DNA of 64,000 nucleotides, taken from the NCBI GenBank assembly GCA_937959275.1, contig CALGLU010000079.1:19910-83909 (forward strand). Direction: 5' to 3'. Every line of letters begins with the position of its first letter. The stretch's first letter is position 1. This document shows positions 49,038-58,806 of this stretch, piece after piece. Position numbers and translations under genes: made by a program. The stretch is from an uncultured Saprospiraceae bacterium (GTDB lineage Bacteria; Bacteroidota; Bacteroidia; Chitinophagales; Saprospiraceae). A model generated the notes under the pieces. It was not told where the DNA came from. It saw only the letters and a program-made list of their open reading frames with translations, and did no database searches.

Positions 49038-49664
49038 CTAGATAAAATCAGCAAACTGTTCTACAGGCTTTCTCACTTTAGCATCAAACTGTCCTTCGTC
49101 TACTTCATTCCTATAGCCTACAGCAGCCAGAACACAAGTAGTCAAGCCTTGATCCTTAAGGTCCAATATCTCATCATAAGCATCAGCGACGAATCCTTCC
49201 ATTGGACACGCGTCAATCTTTTTCTCCGCGCAAGCATACAGTAAAAACCCCAAGGCTAAATATGCTTGTTGCCTCGCCCACTCTAGTTTCACTTCAGCTG
49301 GCTTACCATTCACAAATCCAGCTATACTGTTCTTATATCCTGTCAAAGACTCTTTTGGCATGTCTCTGGTCTCACATATCAAATCAACATATTGATCCAC
49401 ATGGGCACTTGTTACTTCCTTGTCAATACAAAATACGATAAGATGAGAGCAATCACCGATCTGGGCTTGGTCATACGAAGCAGCTTGAAGCTTTAGTTTT
49501 ATGTCTTGATCAGAAATGACCAAGATTTTAAAGGGCTGCATACCAAAGGAACTTGGCGCTAATCTGATGACCTCTACTAAATCTTGTATATCTGAGGCAT
49601 TAATCTTAGCGTTTGCGTCAAATCCTTTAGTTGCGTATCTCCAGTTTAAATCAATCATAATCAT
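49038..49664 (-). CDS. Nitroreductase family NAD(P)H-dependent oxidoreductase
   Basis: WRYATKGFDANAKI, VIRLAPSSFGMQPFKILVISDQ, CPMEGFVADAYDEIL. Confidence 0.93.
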   Translation of the reverse strand: MIMIDLNWRYATKGFDANAKINASDIQDLVEVIRLAPSSFGMQPFKILVISDQDIKLKLQAASYDQAQIGDCSHLIVFCIDKEVTSAHVDQYVDLICETRDMPKESLTGYKNSIAGFVNGKPAEVKLEWARQQAYLALGFLLYACAEKKIDACPMEGFVADAYDEILDLKDQGLTTCVLAAVGYRNEVDEGQFDAKVRKPVEQFADFI

Positions 49665-49721
49665 TAAACGCTCGAAATGACATGTTGTTTAATCAGGCTT
49701 CAATAAATGATCAGTATAATG

Positions 49722-50258
49722 TTATCCATCTAGATCTTCTTTATTCATGGATTGATTAAACTGTTGTGATTGTCCTTTAGGTATTGACAATGACGTCCAT
49801 TGATTGCCTGTTAATATCTTAGCTTGATAAAGGATTTGACCGATGTGATGTGAAGAGTGACTGAGTGACCGAATAAGAGCTGTAGGTATAGTGTGAGCCT
49901 GATTTCTGATATAGATCGTCTCTTTAATATTCGTTTCATTCAATTCATCCAATGCTTCAAATAAGACAGTCCATGCCTTGTGCCAGTCATCCATGTAATC
50001 AGCTTTTTTATCAGCAGTAATAACGAATTCATTATCTCTATTTCTCCAAGACTTTTCTCCATCGGAGGATCTAAAATCTTTAAATCGAGACAACAGATTT
50101 CCAGAAATATGTTTGACGATAATGGCTACACTATTGACACCTTCATGTTGTTGGTAAAAGAATGCTTCCTCGCTAATTTGATTGATTGCTTGTTCAGCTA
50201 AGGTGCGATAATAGCCATACTGCTTTTTGATATCACTTAAGAACTGAGAGCTATCCAT
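49722..50258 (-). CDS. DinB-superfamily (DUF1572-like) protein
   Basis: GVNSVAIIVKHISGNLLSRFKDF, RSLSHSSHHIGQILYQAK; conserved His pattern. Confidence 0.82.
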   Translation of the reverse strand: MDSSQFLSDIKKQYGYYRTLAEQAINQISEEAFFYQQHEGVNSVAIIVKHISGNLLSRFKDFRSSDGEKSWRNRDNEFVITADKKADYMDDWHKAWTVLFEALDELNETNIKETIYIRNQAHTIPTALIRSLSHSSHHIGQILYQAKILTGNQWTSLSIPKGQSQQFNQSMNKEDLDG

Positions 50259-50920
50259 TACGCAGTATCATTTTCACTAAAGAATAGGATTCTAATATTA
50301 AATGCGAAAAGAAGAACGGCAATGCCTAACCAAATATACATCCAAATCTGAGCAGGTATAAATACCATAACCTCTTCATAAGCCTTTAAATCAGATGTCG
50401 GTCCAACATTAAAGTCTTGGATGATATATAAAACACTGGCTAATCCTAAAAACATTAATATTTCTCTCCCAAAACTTGTCTTCCAGGCTATCAGACCCAA
50501 AAACATAGAAAAGGCAAGTAATACAACTGTTGTAAACAAGGAGTTAAACCAATAAAATGCTGTCACCAACATGGCTATGATTAATAAGATCAGAACAGGC
50601 TTAACTAATTTTTGCCACCGAGCTCCCACATAAAACAACAGATTGCCAAACAAAGCACTTCCTAAATAACCACCCATTATGGTCACTGGCCGATTCCCAT
50701 TCGCCGTTCGAGTCCATCCACTTCCGTCTTGATTAATCTGTACCTCCTCTACCCAACCTCCTGTAAGTACAGCACCTATCGCATGTCCAAATTCGTGCAA
50801 AAACGTAACGAAGAGTCGAACTGGGTACATAATTTTTCGCCCAATATCCCCACCAAAATAAATCAAGCCAAAATAAATGGCGAGGATAATAATCATGCGT
50901 ACTAAAATTGAACTTTTCAT
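50258..50920 (-). CDS. M50-family membrane metallopeptidase
   Basis: Zinc motif FLHEFGHAIGAVLTGG in a multi-TM protein, GGYLGSALFGNLL. Confidence 0.85.
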   Translation of the reverse strand: MKSSILVRMIIILAIYFGLIYFGGDIGRKIMYPVRLFVTFLHEFGHAIGAVLTGGWVEEVQINQDGSGWTRTANGNRPVTIMGGYLGSALFGNLLFYVGARWQKLVKPVLILLIIAMLVTAFYWFNSLFTTVVLLAFSMFLGLIAWKTSFGREILMFLGLASVLYIIQDFNVGPTSDLKAYEEVMVFIPAQIWMYIWLGIAVLLFAFNIRILFFSENDTA

Positions 50921-51048
50921 GAAAATGATTTAATGATAAACGCAAAAAAAATATTGATAAGTTCCAGTCAAACTAATGCATTAAATATTGTGATTGCAAT
51001 AATATTAAACTAACTTAAGGTATTGTTAATCTATAAACCCAAAATTGC

Positions 51049-51345
51049 ATGGATATAAAGATAATCCGAGATTACACAACTACAAGTCCCAATTCATTTG
51101 AAGAGTATGCGCAGGACAGATTTCAAACATATTTCGACAAATACTCTTTCATTCAATCTGTTCAAATCTATTTAAGAGGAGACAAACACCCCACTAAAAA
51201 AGTAAAACTGCAAGTTAGATTAAAAGGTAAAGACATTTTTGCATCTGCAGAAGGAAAATACCATCATGACGCATTTGACAATGCGTTAAACAAACTCAAA
51301 AAACAGCTAGTGAAGTACAAAACAGAAAGGTACAAAGCAGCTTAA
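51049..51345 (+). CDS. hpf: Ribosome hibernation promoting factor/RaiA family
   Basis: 98 aa: RDYTTTSPNSFEEYAQDRFQTYFDKYSFIQSVQIYLRGD...HHDAFDNALNKLKKQLVKYK. Confidence 0.88.
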   Translation: MDIKIIRDYTTTSPNSFEEYAQDRFQTYFDKYSFIQSVQIYLRGDKHPTKKVKLQVRLKGKDIFASAEGKYHHDAFDNALNKLKKQLVKYKTERYKAA

Positions 51346-51383
51346 TATTGAGTGATTTACGCATTTAATAATTTAAATATGAT

Positions 51384-51430
51384 GATCCTTGATTTGTTAT
51401 CAACATAAACAAATCAAGGATCAGTTTTAT
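51384..51430 (+). terminator. Long perfect hairpin terminator of hpf
   Basis: gatccttgatttgtt-atcaacata-aacaaatcaaggatc followed by agtttta. Confidence 0.8.
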
Positions 51431-51450
51431 ATAGAATTATAGCTTAGCCC

Positions 51451-51619
51451 TAGTGCTCTGTCAAGTATATATTGACTTGTTGAATTTGAGTGTAGTTTGT
51501 GCATGAACTAGGCGCAGGTTCGGTATGATAGCCTAGCTATCAACGCTGGTTCTGTATCGACGTACATGTGCAAAATACGCCAAATGCACTAGTCAGTTAT
51601 GTCTTGACAGAGCACTAGG
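51451..51619. repeat. MITE-like dispersed repeat, copy 3 (169 bp, most intact)
   Basis: CTAGTGCTCTGTCAAGTATATATTGACT ... AGTCAGTTATGTCTTGACAGAGCACTAG; near-identical to 29721-29889. Confidence 0.92.
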
Positions 51620-52445
51620 TTAAGACTCTAAAAGTGATAACGTAATCCCCAGTCTCAAACCCATCTCCATCTCCATCAAAAACACAACCAGACTTTGATT
51701 TGATGCTACCTGATCCGACATCAGTACCAATCATTCTCATGGTAAAGCATTCTCCTACAGCATTACAATTCTCCATAACAGTTGTACTCGTCGTTCTAAA
51801 TTTAAGGCGTGTATGGTTGTAATTCCAACTAAACGTACCTGGTAATGGATTACTATTTGGATCTGTCATTTGAAATGTATTTCCAAACACGACACTTGCA
51901 GGATCCACTGGAGCATTAAATACTAGCGTAACAGATATTTTTCCCCCAAATTCCTCAATAAATCCTGTAAAAGACTCTCCACTTCCAACCATTGGTGAGG
52001 TCAGACAAAAACTCTGACAATTTAGATTTCTCCAACTGCCTTGCACATATCCTTCCAAGGCTTGATTGGATGGATTATACCGGATAGTCCCTTCTAGTGT
52101 TTCGCTAGTAAAACCAGGCTTCATACCACCTTTTGTCTCAATCGTTCCTTCTGTATCAAGTATAAGAATATCTTTTTCTTGCACCGATCCAAGCAAATCA
52201 GAATTGACATCTATCCTTAACTTATCATTTTGATTTCGAATATGATACTCTGTAAATGAACTATTTGACAATCCCGAATTTAATTCAAGTATTGTGGGAT
52301 TTTGCCAACTTGACGTAGACAATATAACCTTGGCTGTATCTATCCCTTCAACTTCAATCTCTGATTGGGCATAAATTATAGAGGGCATGAGAAAAAAGCA
52401 AATGGTAGTAATACGCAGAAATTTAATGCAAAAATTATGGTTCAT
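51615..52445 (-). CDS. Hypothetical secreted protein
   Basis: Signal peptide ITTICFFLMPSIIYAQ; beta-rich; stop codon lies in the repeat boundary. Confidence 0.7.
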   Translation of the reverse strand: MNHNFCIKFLRITTICFFLMPSIIYAQSEIEVEGIDTAKVILSTSSWQNPTILELNSGLSNSSFTEYHIRNQNDKLRIDVNSDLLGSVQEKDILILDTEGTIETKGGMKPGFTSETLEGTIRYNPSNQALEGYVQGSWRNLNCQSFCLTSPMVGSGESFTGFIEEFGGKISVTLVFNAPVDPASVVFGNTFQMTDPNSNPLPGTFSWNYNHTRLKFRTTSTTVMENCNAVGECFTMRMIGTDVGSGSIKSKSGCVFDGDGDGFETGDYVITFRVLT

Positions 52446-52598
52446 AGTGTGATTATTAAATAGCTAAAAACCACAAAACTATTCGTTAACTCTTATAAAA
52501 TCATCACTATAAATGGGGATTCTTGAAGTGCATTCACGATTGTAATTTCTCTCAGAAAAAAATCTGCTACAGTACTAATTATGAATGTACGCGGTCAG

Positions 52599-54176
52599 TT
52601 ATTCTATAAAGCTCTCTCTTTGTCTAACATGTTCAAGTTGACTTTGCATATCCCTAATCTTTTCAGGCATGAGTTGAGCAAGGTTCTCTTTTTGGGAAAT
52701 GTCCGTTTTTAAATTAAATAGCTCTAGGCTGTCCTTTGACTGTTTGTATCCAAAATGATCCCATGTCCATTCTGGTGCAGTTGAATGATAACCGGACTTA
52801 GAGTTAATGTAAAGCCAATCACCAGCACGCAGCGCATACTTATCTTTAAAGGTGTTTTGCACTGTAGTTTTCCGAATCTTGTTATCTGCATTTTCACCTA
52901 GCCAAACGGCTGTAAAATCATGACTATCATGTGCCAAGCCTTTTGGCAATTCAGCTCCTATAATATTCGATAAGGTTTTTAACAAGTCAACTTGACTGAT
53001 CAGCTGATCAGAGACACTTCCCCTTTTTATCTTTTTAGGCCAACGCACTACAAAAGGGACGTGATGTCCACCTTCATATACATCTCTTTTCAAACCACGA
53101 AACGGAGCTGAACTATGATGGTCATACTTTAATATGCGATCATAGGCATATCGCTCAGGCCCATTGTCAGCAGTAAAAATAACAATGGTGTTTTCAGTAG
53201 CACCAATGGCATCGAGAGCATTTAGTATTTGCCCCGAACTCCAATCCGTTTGGTAAACAAAATCTCCGTAAGCGCCGGCCTCGCTCTTTCCTCGAAATTC
53301 TTCGTTAGGTATAATTGGTGCATGTGGTGACGGGAATGCCATATACAGAAAAAAGGGGGCTTTAGCCTTCTTCCGTTTTTCAATGTAGGCCACTGCCTTT
53401 TTTGTCAACGTTGGTAATACATTGAAAAAATCCCAGTCTTGTAACGCTGGCCCTGGACGCACTTCCCAACTCCCCTCGAGTGGCTCACCTTTAGGCGATC
53501 GCATGGCAACTGTTGGTGTTTCGGTTACTCGCTCATTTTCAATGAAAGCATACGGTGGAAAATTAATAACTCCATCTCCGAAATAATAATCGAATCCATG
53601 ATCTAATGGTCCATCTGGTATTGCTTTGGTCCAATCATAGGCTAGTGCATCATAGTAGCGCAAATATCTTCCCCACAGTAAAAGTGAATCTTGTTGCGTC
53701 CAACTTTTATTGCGAATGGCCTCCCAATCCCACCCTAAGTGCCACTTCCCAATGCAGGCAGTTTGATATCCATTTTCATTTAGCATTTGAGCCATCGTGT
53801 ATTGATTATCCTTAAAAACAGACTCGCCCATCGCGTTAACGATACCGTGAAAATCTCGCCAATGGTACCGACCAGTCAACAGTGCATATCGACTCGGCGT
53901 ACAAATACCAGACGAACTATGGCCATCAGTAAAGCGCATCCCTTCCTTAGATAGTTTCTCAAGGTTTGGTGTCGGTATTTTTGAATTCGGATTCTCAATA
54001 TTGAGGTCGCCGTAACCCATATCGTCGGCGTATAAAATAATTATGTTGGGTTTTTCTTCCACAGTTACGGGGAGCAATTCTTGATTAGAGTTGTTCGCAC
54101 TCCTACTCGTACAGGCAAGCACAACGAAAAAAATCACAACAACAATACTTATCTGTAAGTGAGTATTGAATTTCAT
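52599..54176 (-). CDS. Arylsulfatase-type sulfatase, lipoprotein
   Basis: [13 protein letters not shown], formylglycine motif CTPSR ([21 protein letters not shown]), IGKWHLG, lipobox VVLAC. Confidence 0.95.
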   Translation of the reverse strand: MKFNTHLQISIVVVIFFVVLACTSRSANNSNQELLPVTVEEKPNIIILYADDMGYGDLNIENPNSKIPTPNLEKLSKEGMRFTDGHSSSGICTPSRYALLTGRYHWRDFHGIVNAMGESVFKDNQYTMAQMLNENGYQTACIGKWHLGWDWEAIRNKSWTQQDSLLLWGRYLRYYDALAYDWTKAIPDGPLDHGFDYYFGDGVINFPPYAFIENERVTETPTVAMRSPKGEPLEGSWEVRPGPALQDWDFFNVLPTLTKKAVAYIEKRKKAKAPFFLYMAFPSPHAPIIPNEEFRGKSEAGAYGDFVYQTDWSSGQILNALDAIGATENTIVIFTADNGPERYAYDRILKYDHHSSAPFRGLKRDVYEGGHHVPFVVRWPKKIKRGSVSDQLISQVDLLKTLSNIIGAELPKGLAHDSHDFTAVWLGENADNKIRKTTVQNTFKDKYALRAGDWLYINSKSGYHSTAPEWTWDHFGYKQSKDSLELFNLKTDISQKENLAQLMPEKIRDMQSQLEHVRQRESFIE

Positions 54177-54472
54177 AGCGTTTCGTATTGCATGATGTGT
54201 TTGCTTTAATTGAATCTCAATAAAACAATCATCAATTCATTAAGTCAGTGTTTTTAGTTGAGTTATGACAAGCTATTAAAGCTACGAAACTTTACGCATC
54301 AGCACAAAACACGAACTGTTATCCTGAACATGCCTTATCGCCGGAAATGGATAAATCTATCTTCAATGATTACTAAAAAGAAAGGGGGTTTGTTTATCAA
54401 AACATGAGGCTGTTTAGATTTCTCCACAAGGTCGAAATTGAGAAATGGGCCATAACTTGATTGCTCGACTAT

Positions 54473-54600
54473 CGCTCGCAATGACAGAGCTCTCGGATTA
54501 AATTTTGAGACTTCTTCTGTCACTACTTTAATTTTCGCTCGCAATGAAAGACATCTCGACATAAAATTTGAGACTTCTTTTTGTCATTACTTTAATATTA
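54473..54600. repeat. Two tandem ~63-65 bp units, each starting cgctcgcaatga
   Basis: cgctcgcaatgacagagctctcggattaaattttgagacttcttctgtcactactttaatttt / cgctcgcaatgaaagacatctcgacataaaatttgagacttctttttgtcattactttaatatta. Confidence 0.85.
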
Positions 54601-54666
54601 TTATCGCGTAGCGGAAATTGGTTTCTCTGGATAACGAGCCCCATTATACTTGTAAAAAAGAGTGGT

Positions 54667-55308
54667 TTACAAATTGTAAGTCAAGGTAGCGACCCATAGA
54701 TTTTCGTTGGTCTTTGGTGTCGTATTCGCAGAGTCTTGCCGCATATAGAGCAATGCAAGATTATAGTGATTCCACTTTGGAAAGAGTAAGCCTACATTGT
54801 AACGAATTCTTGTCATTTTATTAATTCCGTTTAACTGAAACCAAGGTTCGATGGCAAAGATTGGTTTGACCTTCCAAGTAACTGTCGGGGTGAGCGATGA
54901 ATGATACCTGATAAAGTCACGTTGAGGAACGTCTCCTAAATCAAAGGCATAATGCATTCTGATTCTATTCGTAAATGCGATGTGCGAATTCTTAAACACG
55001 TAGGCAAGATCTGCCCATAGAAACTGAACATCCTGTGCTTCAGGAATGATAAACGTTCGAGATAAAAACTGTACCGACCATCCTTTTTTCAGTTTGTGGT
55101 GCACGGAAATATCTATTGAAGTATTCCTATACTCTTTAAAATCATCATGCCTTGTGATGGGCCTCAAATCTATTCTCGTATCAGGTGTAAGTTGTTTTCT
55201 CAAACGGAGTGAACTCCATGTCCGATTAACCGTCTGCGCATACATCTCAGTTGCCAAACCAGATACTATCATTATAATCAGTACTACGATCCCCCCTCTC
55301 ACTCTCAT
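54667..55308 (-). CDS. DUF2490-like outer-membrane protein
   Basis: Signal peptide; VNRTWSSLRLRKQLTPDTRIDLRPITRHDDF..., IEPWFQLNGINKMTRIRYNVGLLF; beta-barrel-like. Confidence 0.75.
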   Translation of the reverse strand: MRVRGGIVVLIIMIVSGLATEMYAQTVNRTWSSLRLRKQLTPDTRIDLRPITRHDDFKEYRNTSIDISVHHKLKKGWSVQFLSRTFIIPEAQDVQFLWADLAYVFKNSHIAFTNRIRMHYAFDLGDVPQRDFIRYHSSLTPTVTWKVKPIFAIEPWFQLNGINKMTRIRYNVGLLFPKWNHYNLALLYMRQDSANTTPKTNENLWVATLTYNL

Positions 55309-55483
55309 GATTTAATTACTTACTTGTTATTAAAGGACGACAACAAATATGGTGTACCACAATAATAAGCATTCATTCTAAAAATTAAGAATTGGGCTAT
55401 ACATGATCTGAAAGTTATGATGATTCGTATTCAAGAAATAATACATATGTCTGTATACAGTCAAAAGCTTAGTCCTTATTGTC

Positions 55484-58477
55484 TTATGATTTTTTTAAAT
55501 ATGTTAAAAGATCAGCCATCTCCTCAACTGATAGTTGGGTGTGTATACCTTCCTGCATCGCTGATAATTCTGAAACTGTCATAGATTCTATATCCGAACG
55601 TAAGACTGGACTATCCTCACCAGATGCATCCCTCACAGTAATCGAATTGGAACTCTCTTCACTGATAACTCCAACTAGCTGCTTTCCTGAATTCAAATCA
55701 ATGGTATACAATTCATATCCATCAGCGATTGCTCGATTGGGTTGAAGAATATCTAATAGTAATGCTGCCTTATTGCGATTTCGAACTGAGGCAAGATCAG
55801 GACCAAAGGCAATCCCATTTTCTCCGCCTCGTTGGTGACAAATCCCACATCTAAGCTTGAATATATCTGTCCCGTCAACAGCACTTCCTACCATACTCAA
55901 AGCCGGTTCAAATTGATTCCAGATATCATCAGCTCTTAACTGACTGCCTTGGAGAAGAGATCTGGCGAGTGGTCTGACTTGGGGATGAGAACTATTGAGT
56001 AGCGACACTGTCTGTGGCCAAGACAGACACGACGAATGAATTAAGCCATTCTTAATATTATCTAACAAGCTCACTCTACTCGCATCAGTTTTGAGAAAAA
56101 ACAAGACAGCTTCGTTTCTCTCTGCAATTGATAGATTATCCCATTCTTGAATTAAAAAATCTGAAACTTCAACGCGGTCAGTTTTACTCAAAGCATCCAT
56201 GCAGGCTAATCTGATTGGCTTAGATTTAGTTTTTAAAAATACACTCATTAATAATTCTAAATAATTTTCTGGTGAAGATTTGCCAATGATATTTACTGCT
56301 TCAAGACTTGCATATTCAGTCGTCTCCGCATGTCGGCCTAACACCTGTTTAGCCTCGAGTACCAATCGATTATTTTCAGTCTTAAAATAATTAGCAGCTG
56401 CAAGCAAGTTGATGATTTGATCTCTTTGATCCTCATCACTCACAGTTGACAATCTCCGTTGGATGAGCTCCTCATTTGACTTTAACAGGCTAAAATTATT
56501 TTTATATGACAATGCTTTATTTACACCATCTAGAGTGACTGCGGTATACCATTTGTCATTGTCATCCAGAAAAATATTTTTAATAAATGTATTGCTCATA
56601 CCAGCTGAACTCCTGCGGATAATCATCTCAGCAAGTCGTCCAAAAAACTCAGCGGTTTCAGGACTTTCATTATTTTCCAATTTAATTCTAGCCCAATCAA
56701 AAAGATCTTTTAAATCAGTATCAGATGCAGAAAGAGCTGCCAATTGTATCCAAGGATCAGTTATATCTTTTAGTAATATGGACTGTCTGGTTTGCACAAC
56801 ATCAGGCAGGTTTGAATTACCTAGAGCAAGTAGGACTTGAAAGCGAACTTTTAGATCAGGATCATCAGCTAATTGCATCACATGTTGCATCAGCGTTGAA
56901 TCGTCTATTAAATGATCCTCAGCAATCTTTACTGCATTTTCGCGAACACCAGCCACAGGATTCCTAAGTAAGCTACTTATCAGTTCAGCGTCCATTGACT
57001 GCATCCCTTCTAATAGCCATGCGGCATGAACCTTTGCTTCAGGAGACTCTGTATTTAATAGAAAATCTTTTAGTGCCTGAATGTCAATCATGTCTTTTTT
57101 ATCCAATAATAATCGCTGTGCATGTCTTCGCCACCATATATTTTCATGCTCCAATTTGCCCATCAAGTCGGCTATACTCAAGGACGATAAAGTACTCCGA
57201 TTTAAAAAAGACATCGGCAAAGATCCTTTAGGACTCAAGCGATAGATGCGCCCTTTATCTGTACCTGCTGTTAGATCACCAGATGTCGTCACATCATCAG
57301 ATAACCATTCAGGATGCTCAATCACCTTTCGATGATAATCAAGAATATAAATCGCACCATCAGGCCCTAAGTAATGATTAACGGGCCTAAACCAAGAATC
57401 CGAACTTGACAAAAATTCTGTACCCTCTAGTAAATTATGTGATGCGAATGTCACTCCGTCATCCTTGATTTTGTCGACATGGATGAGATTATGGACAGGC
57501 TCCGCAGTGAACATTGTATTGTCATACTCTGCAGGAAACAATCCGCCATCATACCACAGAATACCGCAGGCTGACGTGATCACCCCGATATCAGTCAAGA
57601 GCTGATGCTCCGGTGAGATCGTCGTAGGATATAGTTCGAAGCCTTTACCTGCAGCGGGCATATAGTGGCGGCTCGTCTCCAAGACTAAATCTGCATTCCG
57701 ATTGGTGTGCTTTGCGTCCATGACAATATGAAAAAGATGATCTGCATTACTTGTCACAAAATGATGTCCCCAACTATCAAAGGTTTGCCCAAATTGACCC
57801 CTTGCCGACAAGGTTTCTAACTCATAGCTATCTGGCTTAAATCGAACCGCCAAACCGTCAGCATTGCGCGGCAGTTGAGGTCCATTCTCTTGATTAAAAT
57901 AACGTACCTCCTCACCTTCATCACCCAGCACATCATCAAACAGTTTGGTTTGAATCGCACCTTCATGAGAAAGATAAATCCAGTTATCCAAGCCAAACAC
58001 AGGACTGTTGACATTATGCTGTGGGTTAGACCTAGCGAATCCAACAAGCAGTGTATCCCGCACATCAGCACGCCCATCCTGATCTGTATCTTCTAAGAAT
58101 AATACGTGTGGAGGGTCCGTCACAATCCAACCCGTTTTCCATTTCATAATGCCTGTCGGTAATACAAGCCCATCTGCGAAGACAATGCTCTTATCAGGCA
58201 ATCCATCATCATCCGTATCGATCAACTCTTTTACAACGCCACTGCCTGACAGGTCCAATGGATAGCCATGCATCTCGACAACCATCAGTCTACCCTCTTC
58301 ATCAATTTCCATATCGACAGGATCTGAGACTAAGGGTTCACTGGCGATTAATTCCAATTGAAAGCCTTCGGGAATTTGAAATGTATCCAAGGTTTTGCTC
58401 TCGTCTGTTGCAGATTGACAAGCCAACAACAGACATGACAGGAGAACGAATAGAATAAGAGGCTTTACTACATCCAT
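55484..58477 (-). CDS. PVC-type membrane-bound dehydrogenase/HEAT-repeat/cytochrome c-like lipoprotein
   Basis: FQIPEGFQLELIASEPLVSDPVDMEIDEEGRLMVVEMHGYP; HEAT-like middle; C-terminal heme site LRCGICHQRGGENGIAFGPDLASV; lipobox LLLAC. Confidence 0.92.
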   Translation of the reverse strand: MDVVKPLILFVLLSCLLLACQSATDESKTLDTFQIPEGFQLELIASEPLVSDPVDMEIDEEGRLMVVEMHGYPLDLSGSGVVKELIDTDDDGLPDKSIVFADGLVLPTGIMKWKTGWIVTDPPHVLFLEDTDQDGRADVRDTLLVGFARSNPQHNVNSPVFGLDNWIYLSHEGAIQTKLFDDVLGDEGEEVRYFNQENGPQLPRNADGLAVRFKPDSYELETLSARGQFGQTFDSWGHHFVTSNADHLFHIVMDAKHTNRNADLVLETSRHYMPAAGKGFELYPTTISPEHQLLTDIGVITSACGILWYDGGLFPAEYDNTMFTAEPVHNLIHVDKIKDDGVTFASHNLLEGTEFLSSSDSWFRPVNHYLGPDGAIYILDYHRKVIEHPEWLSDDVTTSGDLTAGTDKGRIYRLSPKGSLPMSFLNRSTLSSLSIADLMGKLEHENIWWRRHAQRLLLDKKDMIDIQALKDFLLNTESPEAKVHAAWLLEGMQSMDAELISSLLRNPVAGVRENAVKIAEDHLIDDSTLMQHVMQLADDPDLKVRFQVLLALGNSNLPDVVQTRQSILLKDITDPWIQLAALSASDTDLKDLFDWARIKLENNESPETAEFFGRLAEMIIRRSSAGMSNTFIKNIFLDDNDKWYTAVTLDGVNKALSYKNNFSLLKSNEELIQRRLSTVSDEDQRDQIINLLAAANYFKTENNRLVLEAKQVLGRHAETTEYASLEAVNIIGKSSPENYLELLMSVFLKTKSKPIRLACMDALSKTDRVEVSDFLIQEWDNLSIAERNEAVLFFLKTDASRVSLLDNIKNGLIHSSCLSWPQTVSLLNSSHPQVRPLARSLLQGSQLRADDIWNQFEPALSMVGSAVDGTDIFKLRCGICHQRGGENGIAFGPDLASVRNRNKAALLLDILQPNRAIADGYELYTIDLNSGKQLVGVISEESSNSITVRDASGEDSPVLRSDIESMTVSELSAMQEGIHTQLSVEEMADLLTYLKKS

Positions 58478-58560
58478 GATTAATCTGATAGATGGATTAA
58501 ATTATAAAATGGAATTATTAAAAAATCATAGTTCTCTAAGTTAATAAATATTGGGGAGGT

Positions 58561-58652
58561 GGGGGAAGGTTGAAGGGGGAAGGGGGAAGGTTGTAGGGGG
58601 AAGGTTGAAGATTGAAGGGGGAAGTTTGAAGGGGGAAGGTTGAAGGGGGGAA
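58561..58652. repeat. Purine-rich heptanucleotide array, about 13 units
   Basis: GGGGGAA GGTTGAA GGGGGAA GGGGGAA GGTTGTA GGGGGAA GGTTGAA GATTGAA GGGGGAA GTTTGAA GGGGGAA GGTTGAA GGGGGGAA. Confidence 0.92.
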
Positions 58653-58806
58653 GGAAGAGAAACACATAAGACACATTAGCTTGTGGGACTTGGACAAGAC
58701 ACATAAGGGAATCGGGGTGATGAATTAGGAGATAGAGGCGGACTTGTGGAGCGTCTGTTCAAAAAACAATTGTTATCTTATGCTATTAACAGAAATACAC
58801 TTCTGC

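Noticed and set aside
49038-50920. Nitroreductase-DinB-M50 cluster as a defence island
   Set aside because: No toxin, nuclease, sensor or helicase partner; these are common standalone genes.
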